Below the pieces are notes generated by a model that was given only the letters and a program-made list of their open reading frames with translations, had not been told where the DNA came from and ran no database searches. Shown here in pieces: positions 24,281 through 31,934 of a DNA stretch of 64,000 bases (the first letter of the stretch is position 1; each line of letters begins with the position of its first letter). Source of the DNA: Lachnospiraceae bacterium. GTDB lineage: Bacteria > Bacillota > Clostridia > Lachnospirales > Lachnospiraceae. Location: the NCBI GenBank assembly GCA_022647575.1, contig JALCKY010000001.1:62001-126000 (forward strand). Direction: 5' to 3'. The position numbers were made by a program, and so were the translations under genes.

Positions 24281-25195
24281 ATGTCAATCAATGTAGAACT
24301 GCCGGTGTTTGACGGTCCGCTGGACCTGCTCCTGCACCTGATCGACAAGAATAAAATCAATATTTTCGACATCCCGATCGTGGAGATCACGGATCAGTAT
24401 CTGGAATATGTCCGGCAGATGCAGGCCGAAGACCTGAACGTCATGAGCGAATTCATGGTCATGGCAGCGGAACTGATCTCCATTAAATGCAAAATGCTTC
24501 TTCCGCCGGAGGTCGACGAAGAGGGCGAGGAAATCGATCCGAGAGATGAGCTCGTCCAGCAGCTTCTCGAATACAAGGTCTACAAGTATATGTCGTATGA
24601 ACTGCGCGAACGGATGACCGAAGCAGAAAAGGCCTTCTATAAAAAGAATACGACTCCTAAGGAAGTTCTCAAATACAAACCGGAAACCAAACCGGAAGAT
24701 CTTCTGAACGGCGTATCCCTGGATAAACTGCAGACGATTTTCAATTCCGTCATCAAACGGCAGGAAGACAAGATCGATCCTGTCCGAAGCAAATTCGGAA
24801 AGATCCAGAAAGAAGAAGTGCGGCTGGAGGACAAGCTCGTCTACGTCGCAAATTATGCAGCCAGACACCGTAAGTTTTCCTTCCGGAATCTTCTCGTCAG
24901 GCAGCACACGAAGATGCAGACGATTGTCACGTTCCTTGCCATCCTGGAGATGATGAAAGGCGGGCTGATCCGCGTCGACCAGGAAAGCAAGGATGATGAT
25001 ATCAAGATAGAAACCGTTCCGGGAGCAGACCTGAGTAAAATAAATCTTGAATTGGATGTTGAGGAGACAGGCAATGGACGAAATGAGGGAAACAGCGAAC
25101 AATCCGGAGAATCCGGAAAATCAGGAGATTCCGGAGAGTCAGGAGAATCAGGAAACTCCGGAGAGCCAGGAAGAACTGAAGAACCGGGAGGATGA
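24281..25195 (+). CDS. scpA: Segregation and condensation protein A
   Basis: ScpA is the kleisin subunit of the Smc-ScpAB condensin. The N-terminal half is textbook: FDGPLDLLLHLIDKNKIN, FMVMAAELISIKCKMLLPP and the conserved middle region; the C-terminal winged-helix part ends near DLSKINLELDVEE (about residue 263). The remaining ~40 residues are a low-complexity Gly/Ser/Glu tail (SGESG and SGNSG units) that kleisins do not normally have. This tail is read through the start of scpB in another frame: the two genes overlap by 122 bases. The start has GAGGTGA upstream. Confidence 0.93.
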   Translation: MSINVELPVFDGPLDLLLHLIDKNKINIFDIPIVEITDQYLEYVRQMQAEDLNVMSEFMVMAAELISIKCKMLLPPEVDEEGEEIDPRDELVQQLLEYKVYKYMSYELRERMTEAEKAFYKKNTTPKEVLKYKPETKPEDLLNGVSLDKLQTIFNSVIKRQEDKIDPVRSKFGKIQKEEVRLEDKLVYVANYAARHRKFSFRNLLVRQHTKMQTIVTFLAILEMMKGGLIRVDQESKDDDIKIETVPGADLSKINLELDVEETGNGRNEGNSEQSGESGKSGDSGESGESGNSGEPGRTEEPGG

Positions 25196-25815
25196 ACCGA
25201 ATCTGTTGCCGGAACCGCTGCCGGAGACGAAGGACGGTTCCGAACGGTCCGATGAAAACCTGACGGCGGCCATCGAGGCGATTTTATTTACCACGGGCGA
25301 AGCTGTCAAGGCTTCGAGACTTTCCGAGGTCCTGAAGGTCGACCAGTCAAAAATCAAAGAGCTTGCGGATGCCCTGATCGCGGAATATGAATCGGAGAAG
25401 CCACGGCGTACGGATCATACGGCTCGAAAATGCCTACCAGATGTGCACCAAACAGGAATTCTACGACGATCTCATCACGCTGGAAGTGGCTCCGAAGAAG
25501 CCGATCCTGACGGACGTCATTCTGGAAACACTTTCCATTATCGCCTACAAGCAGCCGGTGACCAAGGCTGAAATCGAGAGAATCCGCGGAGTCAATTCCG
25601 ATCACGCGGTCAACCGCCTGGTCGAATACGATCTGGTACGGGAACTCGGACGCCTGAACGCGCCCGGACGGCCGATCCTGTTCGGAACGACGGAAGAATT
25701 TCTCCGGAATTTCGGCGTGGAAAGCAAAGAAGACCTTCCGGCAATCGATACGGTGAAAATGGAAGACTTCAAGGCAGAAGCCGAAGAAGAAGCTCAGCAG
25801 AAAGTGGATATCTGA
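25074..25815 (+). pseudogene. scpB: Segregation and condensation protein B, reading frame interrupted
   Basis: ScpB is the winged-helix partner of ScpA. From ATG 25074 (GAGGAGA at 25061-25067) the frame encodes an unusual Pro/Glu/Asn/Gln tail (about 60 residues) and then the conserved start AAIEAILFTTGEAVKASRL...LIAEYESEK. It then loses identity. The expected continuation HGVRIIRLENAYQMCTKQEF lies in the next frame, which is open to TAG-free sequence ending at TGA 25813-25815 and includes the second winged helix (ILETLSIIAYKQPVTKAEIE). Dropping one C at 25401-25402 restores a 246-residue ScpB. Either there is a base insertion in the assembly or the gene is broken. Confidence 0.85.
25080..25190 (+). 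repeat. Short degenerate repeats giving two low-complexity reading frames
   Basis: The stretch is built of variants of aatccgga-gaatccgga-aaatcagga-gattccgga, about 9-15 bases per unit. In the scpA frame it gives SGESGxSG; in the scpB frame it gives PENPENQEIPESQE. Both frames stay open because the unit length is a multiple of three and contains no stop in either frame. Confidence 0.75.
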
Positions 25816-25817
25816 TG

Positions 25818-25846
25818 TTGATATTTTGTATGAAATTTAGTACAAT
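25818..25846 (+). promoter_or_regulatory. Promoter of the decarboxylase operon
   Basis: TTGATA at 25818-25823, 17-base spacer and TACAAT at 25841-25846, about 57 bases before the first gene of the operon. It begins right after the scpB stop. Confidence 0.72.
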
Positions 25847-25902
25847 AGGACTAATCGTTTTTTAATTTTGCTTTAACAATTTTACCGGATGGAGGATGAA
25901 AT

Positions 25903-27297
25903 ATGAGCGATCTAACAACAGCAGCAGGCAGAAGGATAACTTCTCTGCTTGATGCGAACAGCTTTGTCGAAATTGGCGGCCAGATAACGGCCCGCAGCAC
26001 AGATTTTAACCTCGGCGAAGCAAAAGCACCTTCTGACGGCGTTATCACCGGATACGGAACCGTTGACGGAAGCCTGGTCTATGTATACAGCCAGGATTCT
26101 TCCGTGCTTGGCGGAACCATCGGTGAAATGCACGCAAGAAAAATCGTCAATATTTACAAGCTTGCCAGAAAGACAGGAGCACCGATTGTCGGCATGCTGG
26201 ACTGCGGAGGTCTTCGTCTCGAAGAATCGACGGACGCCCTGGATGCTCTCGGAAAGATCTACAGAAGCGAGGTCATGTCTTCAGGCGTCATCCCGCAGAT
26301 TACGGCTGTCTTCGGAAGCTGCGGCGGCGGTCTTTCCATCGTGCCGTCTCTTTCCGACTTCACTTACATGGAGAGCGGCAGCGGCAGGTATTTCGTCAAC
26401 TCCCCGGATGCCATCAAAGACAACAGCAAAGACAAGTGCGACACGGCTGCATCTGATTTCCAGTCCAAGGCCGGGAACATTGATTTTACCGGAACAGAAG
26501 AGGAAATCTTCGCAGACATGCGTGCGCTTCTTTCCATGCTTCCGTGCAACAATGAAGACGAAGGCGAAATCGTTTCCTGTGCAGATGACCTCAACCGTTC
26601 CTGCTCCGGAATCGAAACCGTTCTGAGCGATGCTCCGCAGGCTCTTTCCATGATTGCCGACAACGGCGTCTTCACCGAAACGAAAAAGGATTACGGCACG
26701 AGCATCGTGACCGGTTTCATGAGACTCAACGGTTCAACGGTCGGAGCCATCGCCAATAACGGCGAAGACGGCGAGCTGATGGGCAAGGCAGTTCTGAAAG
26801 CCTCAAAGTTCCTTTCTTTCTGCGATGCTTTCAACATTCCGGTTCTGACGCTGGTCAACGCCAAAGGCTTCTGCCGGACGCAGTGCTCGGAAGAGCGCAT
26901 GCCAAGGGCAGCTGCCTCTCTTATTTTCGGCTATGCCAATGCAACCGTTCCAAAGGTTACGGTCATTGCCGGCAAGGCTTACGGAACACCGTATGTCATC
27001 ATGGGCTCCAAGGCAATCGGTTCCGACATGACCTATGCATGGAAGGATGCCGAGATCGGAGTCATGGACGCCGATGCCGCCGCAAAGATTCTTTACGACG
27101 GAAAAGATGCGGATACCATCAAAAAGGGCGCTGAAGATTTCAAGGCCCTCCAGCAGAATGTCAATTCGGCAGCTGCACACGGATACGTCGATACGGTCAT
27201 TGAACCGCAGGATACCAGAAAGTATGTCATCGGCGCTTTCGAAATGCTTTATACGAAACGTGAAAATCGTCCGGACAGGAAACACGGCACAGTATGA
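25903..27297 (+). CDS. Biotin-dependent acyl-CoA carboxyltransferase (MmdA / 12S-like)
   Basis: This 464-residue protein belongs to the carboxyl_trans family (crotonase-like fold in two halves), as in MmdA, glutaconyl-CoA decarboxylase and the 12S subunit of propionibacterial transcarboxylase. Seen: KAPSDGVITGYGTVDG, YSQDSSVLGGTIGEMHA, FGSCGGGLSIVPSLSDF in the N half and FCDAFNIPVLTLVNAKGF, GKAYGTPYVIMGSKAIG in the C half. It is shorter than MmdA (~510). It should move carboxyl groups between biotin and an acyl-CoA; the acyl group (propionyl/methylmalonyl, malonyl or other) cannot be read from sequence. It heads a five-gene operon with the biotin carrier and Na+ pump. Its stop overlaps or abuts the next gene. 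Confidence 0.88.
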   Translation: MSDLTTAAGRRITSLLDANSFVEIGGQITARSTDFNLGEAKAPSDGVITGYGTVDGSLVYVYSQDSSVLGGTIGEMHARKIVNIYKLARKTGAPIVGMLDCGGLRLEESTDALDALGKIYRSEVMSSGVIPQITAVFGSCGGGLSIVPSLSDFTYMESGSGRYFVNSPDAIKDNSKDKCDTAASDFQSKAGNIDFTGTEEEIFADMRALLSMLPCNNEDEGEIVSCADDLNRSCSGIETVLSDAPQALSMIADNGVFTETKKDYGTSIVTGFMRLNGSTVGAIANNGEDGELMGKAVLKASKFLSFCDAFNIPVLTLVNAKGFCRTQCSEERMPRAAASLIFGYANATVPKVTVIAGKAYGTPYVIMGSKAIGSDMTYAWKDAEIGVMDADAAAKILYDGKDADTIKKGAEDFKALQQNVNSAAAHGYVDTVIEPQDTRKYVIGAFEMLYTKRENRPDRKHGTV

Positions 27298-27311
27298 AAG
27301 GCGGAATCGGC

Positions 27312-28126
27312 ATGAAACATTTTAAAAAGATTCTTCTTATTCCGCTGTTCCTTATCACAGCCTGTCTGATCATGACGGGATGCGCTAAGACGGCAGTTCA
27401 GGAAGAAACGGAAAATAAGGCAGCCATCGAAGCGGCAGACGTTGCTTCTATCCAGGACTTTACGGATCAGCAGTTTGCGCAACAGCTGGTGAAAGCAAAT
27501 TATGAAGATTTCCAGTCCAGGGTTGACAGCGGAGAAGTCGTCATTTCCCGTATTTTTGACAACGATCTGGCCCAGAGATGGAAAACCTTCACGGAAAAGC
27601 ACGGAGCGATCCAGAAGGCGGAAGTCGCCGAAACAAACAAGACGGATGACGGCTATAACTGCAAGCTCATCCTGACAGGCGAAGACGGCAAGATGATGGC
27701 TCTGACGATCACCTATGACAAGGGAGGCTACCCGCTTTCAACGATCATCGAAGACTATACGGATGATGCAACAAAGACCGTGGGATCGAAGATGGGTGAG
27801 GCCGGCATCAATATTGTCGTCGGGCTCGGCGTCGTCTTCCTGATTCTTACATTCCTTACGTTCTTTATTTACGCTGTTCAAATATCTGAATGTCGCCGGA
27901 AGGAAAGAAGGCGGCGGCACCTGCACCGAAGCCTGTCAGGGCACCTGTCCAGACAGCAGCTCCTGCACCTGCAGCTCCGGCTCCTGCGGAAATTCCGCTT
28001 GCCGGAAACGGAGAACTGATTGCGGTGATTACCGCGGCAATTGCCGCTTCAGAAGGCACTTCGGCATCTCCGAACGGATATGTCGTCCGTTCTATCAGAA
28101 GACTGAATTCAAACAAATGGCGCTAA
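27312..28126 (+). pseudogene. OadG-like sodium-pump subunit with lipoprotein/DUF3887-like N-domain, frame interrupted
   Basis: The start is ATG 27312 behind GAAAGGCGGA (an earlier ATG at 27294 overlaps the previous stop). The frame encodes a lipoprotein-type signal (LITACLIMTGC), a soluble ~110-residue domain resembling DUF3887 proteins, and a membrane helix (IVVGLGVVFLILTFLTFFIYAV, about residues 170-192). It then runs into a non-conserved Arg/His-rich stretch. The expected Ala/Pro linker and OadG C-terminus (KKAAAPAPKPVRAP ... ELIAVITAAIAASEG ... VVRSIRRL) lie in another frame ending at 28126. A third frame between gives FKYLNVAGRK, which looks like the natural join. One or two indels at about 27868-27915 would explain it. 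OadG normally holds the pump complex together at the membrane. Confidence 0.78.
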
Positions 28127-28150
28127 GCCAAGTACATGGAGGAATAGAAA

Positions 28151-28582
28151 ATGAAGAATTATACTATTACGGTTAATGGAACAGCTTACAGCGTCACGGT
28201 AGAAGAAGGAGCAGCTTCTGCACCGGTCTATGCTCAGGCCGCACCTGCTCCGTCACCTGCAGCAGCTACGGTACCGCTTTATCATCCGCAGGCAGCACCG
28301 GCTCCGGCAGTTCCGGCACCTGCACCGGCACCGGCTCCGGCAGCATCTTCCGTCGTCGGAACAGCAGGAGCAGTTGAAGTTGCTGCTTCTGTCCCGGGAA
28401 AAGTCTTTGCGATTCCGACCCAGGTCGGACAGCAGCTCAAGGCCGGCGATCCGGTTGTTGTGCTGGAAGCAATGAAGATGGAAATTCCTGTTGTTGCCCA
28501 GAAGGACGGAACCGTCGCCAGCATTAATGTCAGCGTAGGCGATGCTGTTGAATCCGGCGACCTGCTTGCAACGATGAACTGA
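28151..28582 (+). CDS. Biotin carboxyl carrier protein (1.3S / OadC-type)
   Basis: The 143-residue carrier has an N-terminal strand region, a long Ala/Pro linker (about residues 25-70) and a C-terminal biotinyl domain with the biotinylation motif EAMKME (the Lys near residue 109) and a closing VGDAVESGDLLATM. The flexible linker lets biotin swing between carboxyltransferase sites and the membrane pump. GGAGG precedes ATG 28151. It is placed between the OadG-like gene and the pump subunit. Confidence 0.95.
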   Translation: MKNYTITVNGTAYSVTVEEGAASAPVYAQAAPAPSPAAATVPLYHPQAAPAPAVPAPAPAPAPAASSVVGTAGAVEVAASVPGKVFAIPTQVGQQLKAGDPVVVLEAMKMEIPVVAQKDGTVASINVSVGDAVESGDLLATMN

Positions 28583-28610
28583 AACCCGGCTTTTAACTGG
28601 AGGTAATCGA

Positions 28611-29756
28611 ATGTCTATAGTTGACACATTAAACAATCTGGTTCACCAGACTGCCTTCTTCAGCCTGAGCTGGGGCAATTATCTGATGATGGTCATTGCC
28701 TGCATCTTCCTTTATCTGGCCATCAAGAAAGATTACGAGCCGCTTCTGCTCGTACCGATTGCATTCGGCATGCTGCTCGTCAATATTTATCCGGATATCA
28801 TTGCCAGTCCGGCAGAAACCTCGAACGGCGTCGGCGGTCTGCTGTATTATTTCTATTCTCTTGACAAATGGAGCATTCTTCCGTCCCTCATCTTCATGGG
28901 TGTCGGCGCGATGACCGATTTCGGTCCTCTGATCGCCAATCCGATTTCCTTCCTGATGGGCGCGGCAGCACAGCTCGGCATCTATGTTGCTTACGTCATC
29001 GCGATCCTGCTTGGCTTCAACGGAAAGTCCGCGGCGGCCATCTCCATCATCGGCGGTGCCGACGGCCCGACTTCCATTTTCCTGGCAAGCAAGCTGGGAC
29101 AGACAAAACTTCTCGGACCGATTGCCGTGGCAGCCTACTCCTATATGTCCCTGGTCCCGATCATCCAGCCGCCTGTCATGAAAATGTTCACGACGGAAAA
29201 AGAGCGGAAGATCAAGATGGATCAGCTTCGTCCGGTTTCCAAACTTGAGAAGATTCTTTTCCCGATCATCATTACCGTGGTCGTCTGCCTGCTTCTTCCG
29301 ACGACGGCTCCTCTGGTCGGCATGCTGATGCTGGGCAACCTCTTCCGTGAATGCGGCGTTGTCTACCAGCTGACAGAGACGGCTTCCAATGCCATGATGT
29401 ACATCGTCGTCATCCTGCTCGGCACATCCGTCGGTGCGACGACTTCCGCAGAAGCTTTCCTGAACCTTGATACGCTGAAGATCGTCCTTCTCGGACTGAT
29501 TGCCTTCATCTTCGGTACAGCCGGAGGCGTATGGCTGGGCAAGCTGATGTGTTGGATCACGCACGGAAAGATCAATCCGCTGATCGGTTCGGCCGGTGTT
29601 TCCGCCGTCCCGATGGCCGCACGTGTTTCCCAGAAGGTCGGCGCGGAAGCCGATCCCACGAATTTCCTTTTGATGCATGCAATGGGCCCGAACGTGGCTG
29701 GCGTTATCGGTACGGCTGTTGCCGCCGGAACGTTTATGGCCATCTTCGGAGTTTAA
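28611..29756 (+). CDS. oadB: Na+-translocating decarboxylase beta subunit (OadB/MmdB/GcdB)
   Basis: This 381-residue polytopic protein decarboxylates carboxybiotin and uses the energy to export sodium ions. It shows the family signatures IGGADGPTSIFLASKLG (with the essential Asp), LGTSVGATTSAEAFL and GSAGVSAVPMAARVSQKVG, and about nine to eleven hydrophobic helices. Length is typical for the family. TGGAGG precedes ATG 28611. Family members act in oxaloacetate, methylmalonyl-CoA, malonate and glutaconyl-CoA decarboxylases, so the substrate is set by its carboxyltransferase partners. Confidence 0.95.
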   Translation: MSIVDTLNNLVHQTAFFSLSWGNYLMMVIACIFLYLAIKKDYEPLLLVPIAFGMLLVNIYPDIIASPAETSNGVGGLLYYFYSLDKWSILPSLIFMGVGAMTDFGPLIANPISFLMGAAAQLGIYVAYVIAILLGFNGKSAAAISIIGGADGPTSIFLASKLGQTKLLGPIAVAAYSYMSLVPIIQPPVMKMFTTEKERKIKMDQLRPVSKLEKILFPIIITVVVCLLLPTTAPLVGMLMLGNLFRECGVVYQLTETASNAMMYIVVILLGTSVGATTSAEAFLNLDTLKIVLLGLIAFIFGTAGGVWLGKLMCWITHGKINPLIGSAGVSAVPMAARVSQKVGAEADPTNFLLMHAMGPNVAGVIGTAVAAGTFMAIFGV

Positions 29757-29768
29757 GGAGGATAAATC

Positions 29769-31181
29769 ATGTCTGAAGTTGAAAAAAGACCAGTACAGAT
29801 TACCGACACGATCCTGCGTGACGCGCATCAGTCTCTGATCGCGACCCGTATGACGACGGAAGAAATGCTTCCGATCGTTCCGAAGCTCGATCAGGTCGGA
29901 TACCGTGCAGTGGAATGCTGGGGCGGCGCGACATTTGATGCTCCGCTTCGTTTCCTGCATGAAGACCCGTGGGACCGTTTAAGAAAATTCAGGGACGGTT
30001 TCAAGCACACGAAGCTGCAGATGCTTTTCCGCGGACAGAACATCCTCGGATATAAGCCGTATCCGGACGATGTCGTCCGTTATTTCACAGAAAAATCCGT
30101 GGCAAACGGCATTGACATCATCCGTATTTTCGACTGCCTGAACGATCTCCGGAACCTGAAGACGGCAACGGAATCGGCAAAGAAAGCCGGAGCGGAAGCG
30201 CAGGTCGCTCTTTCCTATACGATCGGCGATGCCTACACGCTCGATTACTGGGCAAACATGGCAAAGGAAATCGAGGAAATGGGAGCCGACTCCATCTGCA
30301 TCAAGGATATGGCCGGACTTCTTGTCCCATACCAGGCAACCGAGCTGGTCAAAGCCATCAAGTCCGTCACGAAGCTGCCGCTTGAAATGCATACGCATTA
30401 TACTTCCGGAGAAGCTTCCATGACCTACATGAAGGCAGTGGAAGCCGGAGCGGATATTCTGGATACGGCAATCAGCCCGTTCGCAATGGGGACTTCCCAG
30501 CCGGCTACCGAAGTCATGGTGGAGACCTTCAAGGGAACGCCGTACGATACCGGACTTGACCTGAATCTTCTTGCGGAAATCGCGGACTATTTCCGTCCGA
30601 TCCGTGAAAAATACATCGAAAACGGCCTGATGAACACGAAGAACATGGGCGTCGACATCAAGACGCTTCTCTATCAGGTTCCGGGCGGAATGCTTTCCAA
30701 CCTGACCAGCCAGCTGAAACAGCAGCATGCTGAAGACCGTTTCTATGACGTTCTCAAAGAGGTTCCGAAGGTCCGCAAGGATTTCGGTGAACCGCCTCTG
30801 GTCACTCCGTCTTCGCAGATTGTCGGAACCCAGGCCGTGCTCAATGTCCTCGCAGGAGAAAGATACAAGATGGTCTCCCAGGAGTCCAAGGATTTCCTGG
30901 CCGGAAAATACGGAAAGACCGTCAAGCCGTTCGATCCGGAAGTGCAGAAGAAGTGCATCGGCGATACAGAACCGATTACCTGCAGGCCGGCTGACCTGAT
31001 TCCGGACGGACTTGCCAAGTTTGAGAAAGAAGCGGCACCGTACAAGCAGCAGGACGAAGATGTCCTTACCTACGCGCTCTTCCCGCAGGTCGCTGTTGAA
31101 TATTTCAAGTACCGCGATGCGCAGAAGACCGGTGTCGATGCAAAGATTGCCGACACGGCAAATAAATCTTATCCGGTTTAG
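29769..31181 (+). CDS. oadA: Oxaloacetate decarboxylase alpha / 5S-type carboxyltransferase
   Basis: This 470-residue TIM-barrel carboxyltransferase begins with ITDTILRDAHQSLIATRM, and has ECWGGATFDAPLRFLHEDPW, MLFRGQNILGYKPYPDDVV, CIKDMAGLL and the metal/Lys region MHTHYTSGEASMTYM. These are shared by OadA, the pyruvate carboxylase B part and transcarboxylase 5S. The fused C-terminal biotin domain of classical OadA (~600 residues) is absent; biotin comes from the separate carrier upstream. AAGGAGG precedes the start at 29769. A terminator follows, closing the operon. Confidence 0.93.
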   Translation: MSEVEKRPVQITDTILRDAHQSLIATRMTTEEMLPIVPKLDQVGYRAVECWGGATFDAPLRFLHEDPWDRLRKFRDGFKHTKLQMLFRGQNILGYKPYPDDVVRYFTEKSVANGIDIIRIFDCLNDLRNLKTATESAKKAGAEAQVALSYTIGDAYTLDYWANMAKEIEEMGADSICIKDMAGLLVPYQATELVKAIKSVTKLPLEMHTHYTSGEASMTYMKAVEAGADILDTAISPFAMGTSQPATEVMVETFKGTPYDTGLDLNLLAEIADYFRPIREKYIENGLMNTKNMGVDIKTLLYQVPGGMLSNLTSQLKQQHAEDRFYDVLKEVPKVRKDFGEPPLVTPSSQIVGTQAVLNVLAGERYKMVSQESKDFLAGKYGKTVKPFDPEVQKKCIGDTEPITCRPADLIPDGLAKFEKEAAPYKQQDEDVLTYALFPQVAVEYFKYRDAQKTGVDAKIADTANKSYPV

Positions 31182-31196
31182 TCTTATTGCAATCTG

Positions 31197-31229
31197 CGGA
31201 CAGGGGGCAATTCCCCTGTCCGTTTCTTT
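31197..31229 (+). terminator. Intrinsic terminator of the decarboxylase operon
   Basis: Perfect 10-bp stem CGGACAGGGG (31197-31206) with CCCCTGTCCG (31213-31222), 6-base loop, then TTTCTTTC. Confidence 0.9.
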
Positions 31230-31283
31230 CATGTATGGGAAACGGACAGTAAATGTCCCTTGATTGAAAGGAACTGGAACGTT

Positions 31284-31934
31284 ATGAAACGATCCGAAGA
31301 AATATTCCGCCGCGTCATGGAACGCGACCAGAATCTTTTGGATGTCACCAAGAACGAAATGAATCCGGAAATCTTCACCAAGGCTGTTGAGATGATCTGC
31401 AGGGCACGGGACATCTACGTGCTGGGAGTAAGGAACTGTGCTCCGATGGCGGAATACATGGCATTTTATCTGAACCAGGTTTTTCCGCATGTCCGTCTGA
31501 TTCATACCAATTCATCCAGCGAAATATTTGAACAGATGCTTCATGTTGAGGAAAGAGACGTCGTCATCGGAATCAGCTTTCCGAGATATTCCATGAGAGT
31601 CCTGAAGGCACTGGAATATTCCAATTCGAGGAATGCGGGAATCATTACCCTGACGGACAGCATCAATTCCCCGATCTGCCTGTACTCCTCCTGCAACCTT
31701 GTCGCGGAAACGGAACTGTCGACCGTCGTCGATTCCATGACGGCGCCTCTTTCCGTAATCAACGCCCTGACGGTTGCGGTCTGCGCGAAAAAGAAGAAGC
31801 AGGTTGCGGAAAACCTGACGGAGCTTGACCGGATCTGGGACGATTTCCCGGTCGATAATCACGACGAAATCAACAAGGTGGATCCGGAAATGAAAATGAA
31901 GTCCGGACAGAAAAAGAGGGGACAGCATGGCTAA
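31284..31934 (+). CDS. SIS-domain protein of the MurR/RpiR type lacking the HTH domain
   Basis: The 216-residue protein aligns with the sugar-phosphate-binding half of RpiR/MurR regulators: IYVLGVRNCAPMAEYMAFYL, IHTNSSSEIFEQML, VVIGISFPRYSMRVLKAL and AGIITLTDSINSPI. The ~75-residue N-terminal helix-turn-helix of that family is missing, and the ~100 bases upstream hold only a terminator and ribosome site, so it is not encoded in another frame. The start is ATG 31284 with AAAGGAAC at 31268; a TTG at 31260 is also in frame. The stop overlaps the flavoprotein gene by eight bases. It may bind a phosphosugar without binding DNA. Confidence 0.8.
   Translation: MKRSEEIFRRVMERDQNLLDVTKNEMNPEIFTKAVEMICRARDIYVLGVRNCAPMAEYMAFYLNQVFPHVRLIHTNSSSEIFEQMLHVEERDVVIGISFPRYSMRVLKALEYSNSRNAGIITLTDSINSPICLYSSCNLVAETELSTVVDSMTAPLSVINALTVAVCAKKKKQVAENLTELDRIWDDFPVDNHDEINKVDPEMKMKSGQKKRGQHG

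Noticed and set aside
27890..28126. A separate small protein from the ATG at 27890
   Set aside because: There is no ribosome site upstream and its sequence is the expected C-terminal part of OadG, so it is better read as the displaced end of the upstream gene.
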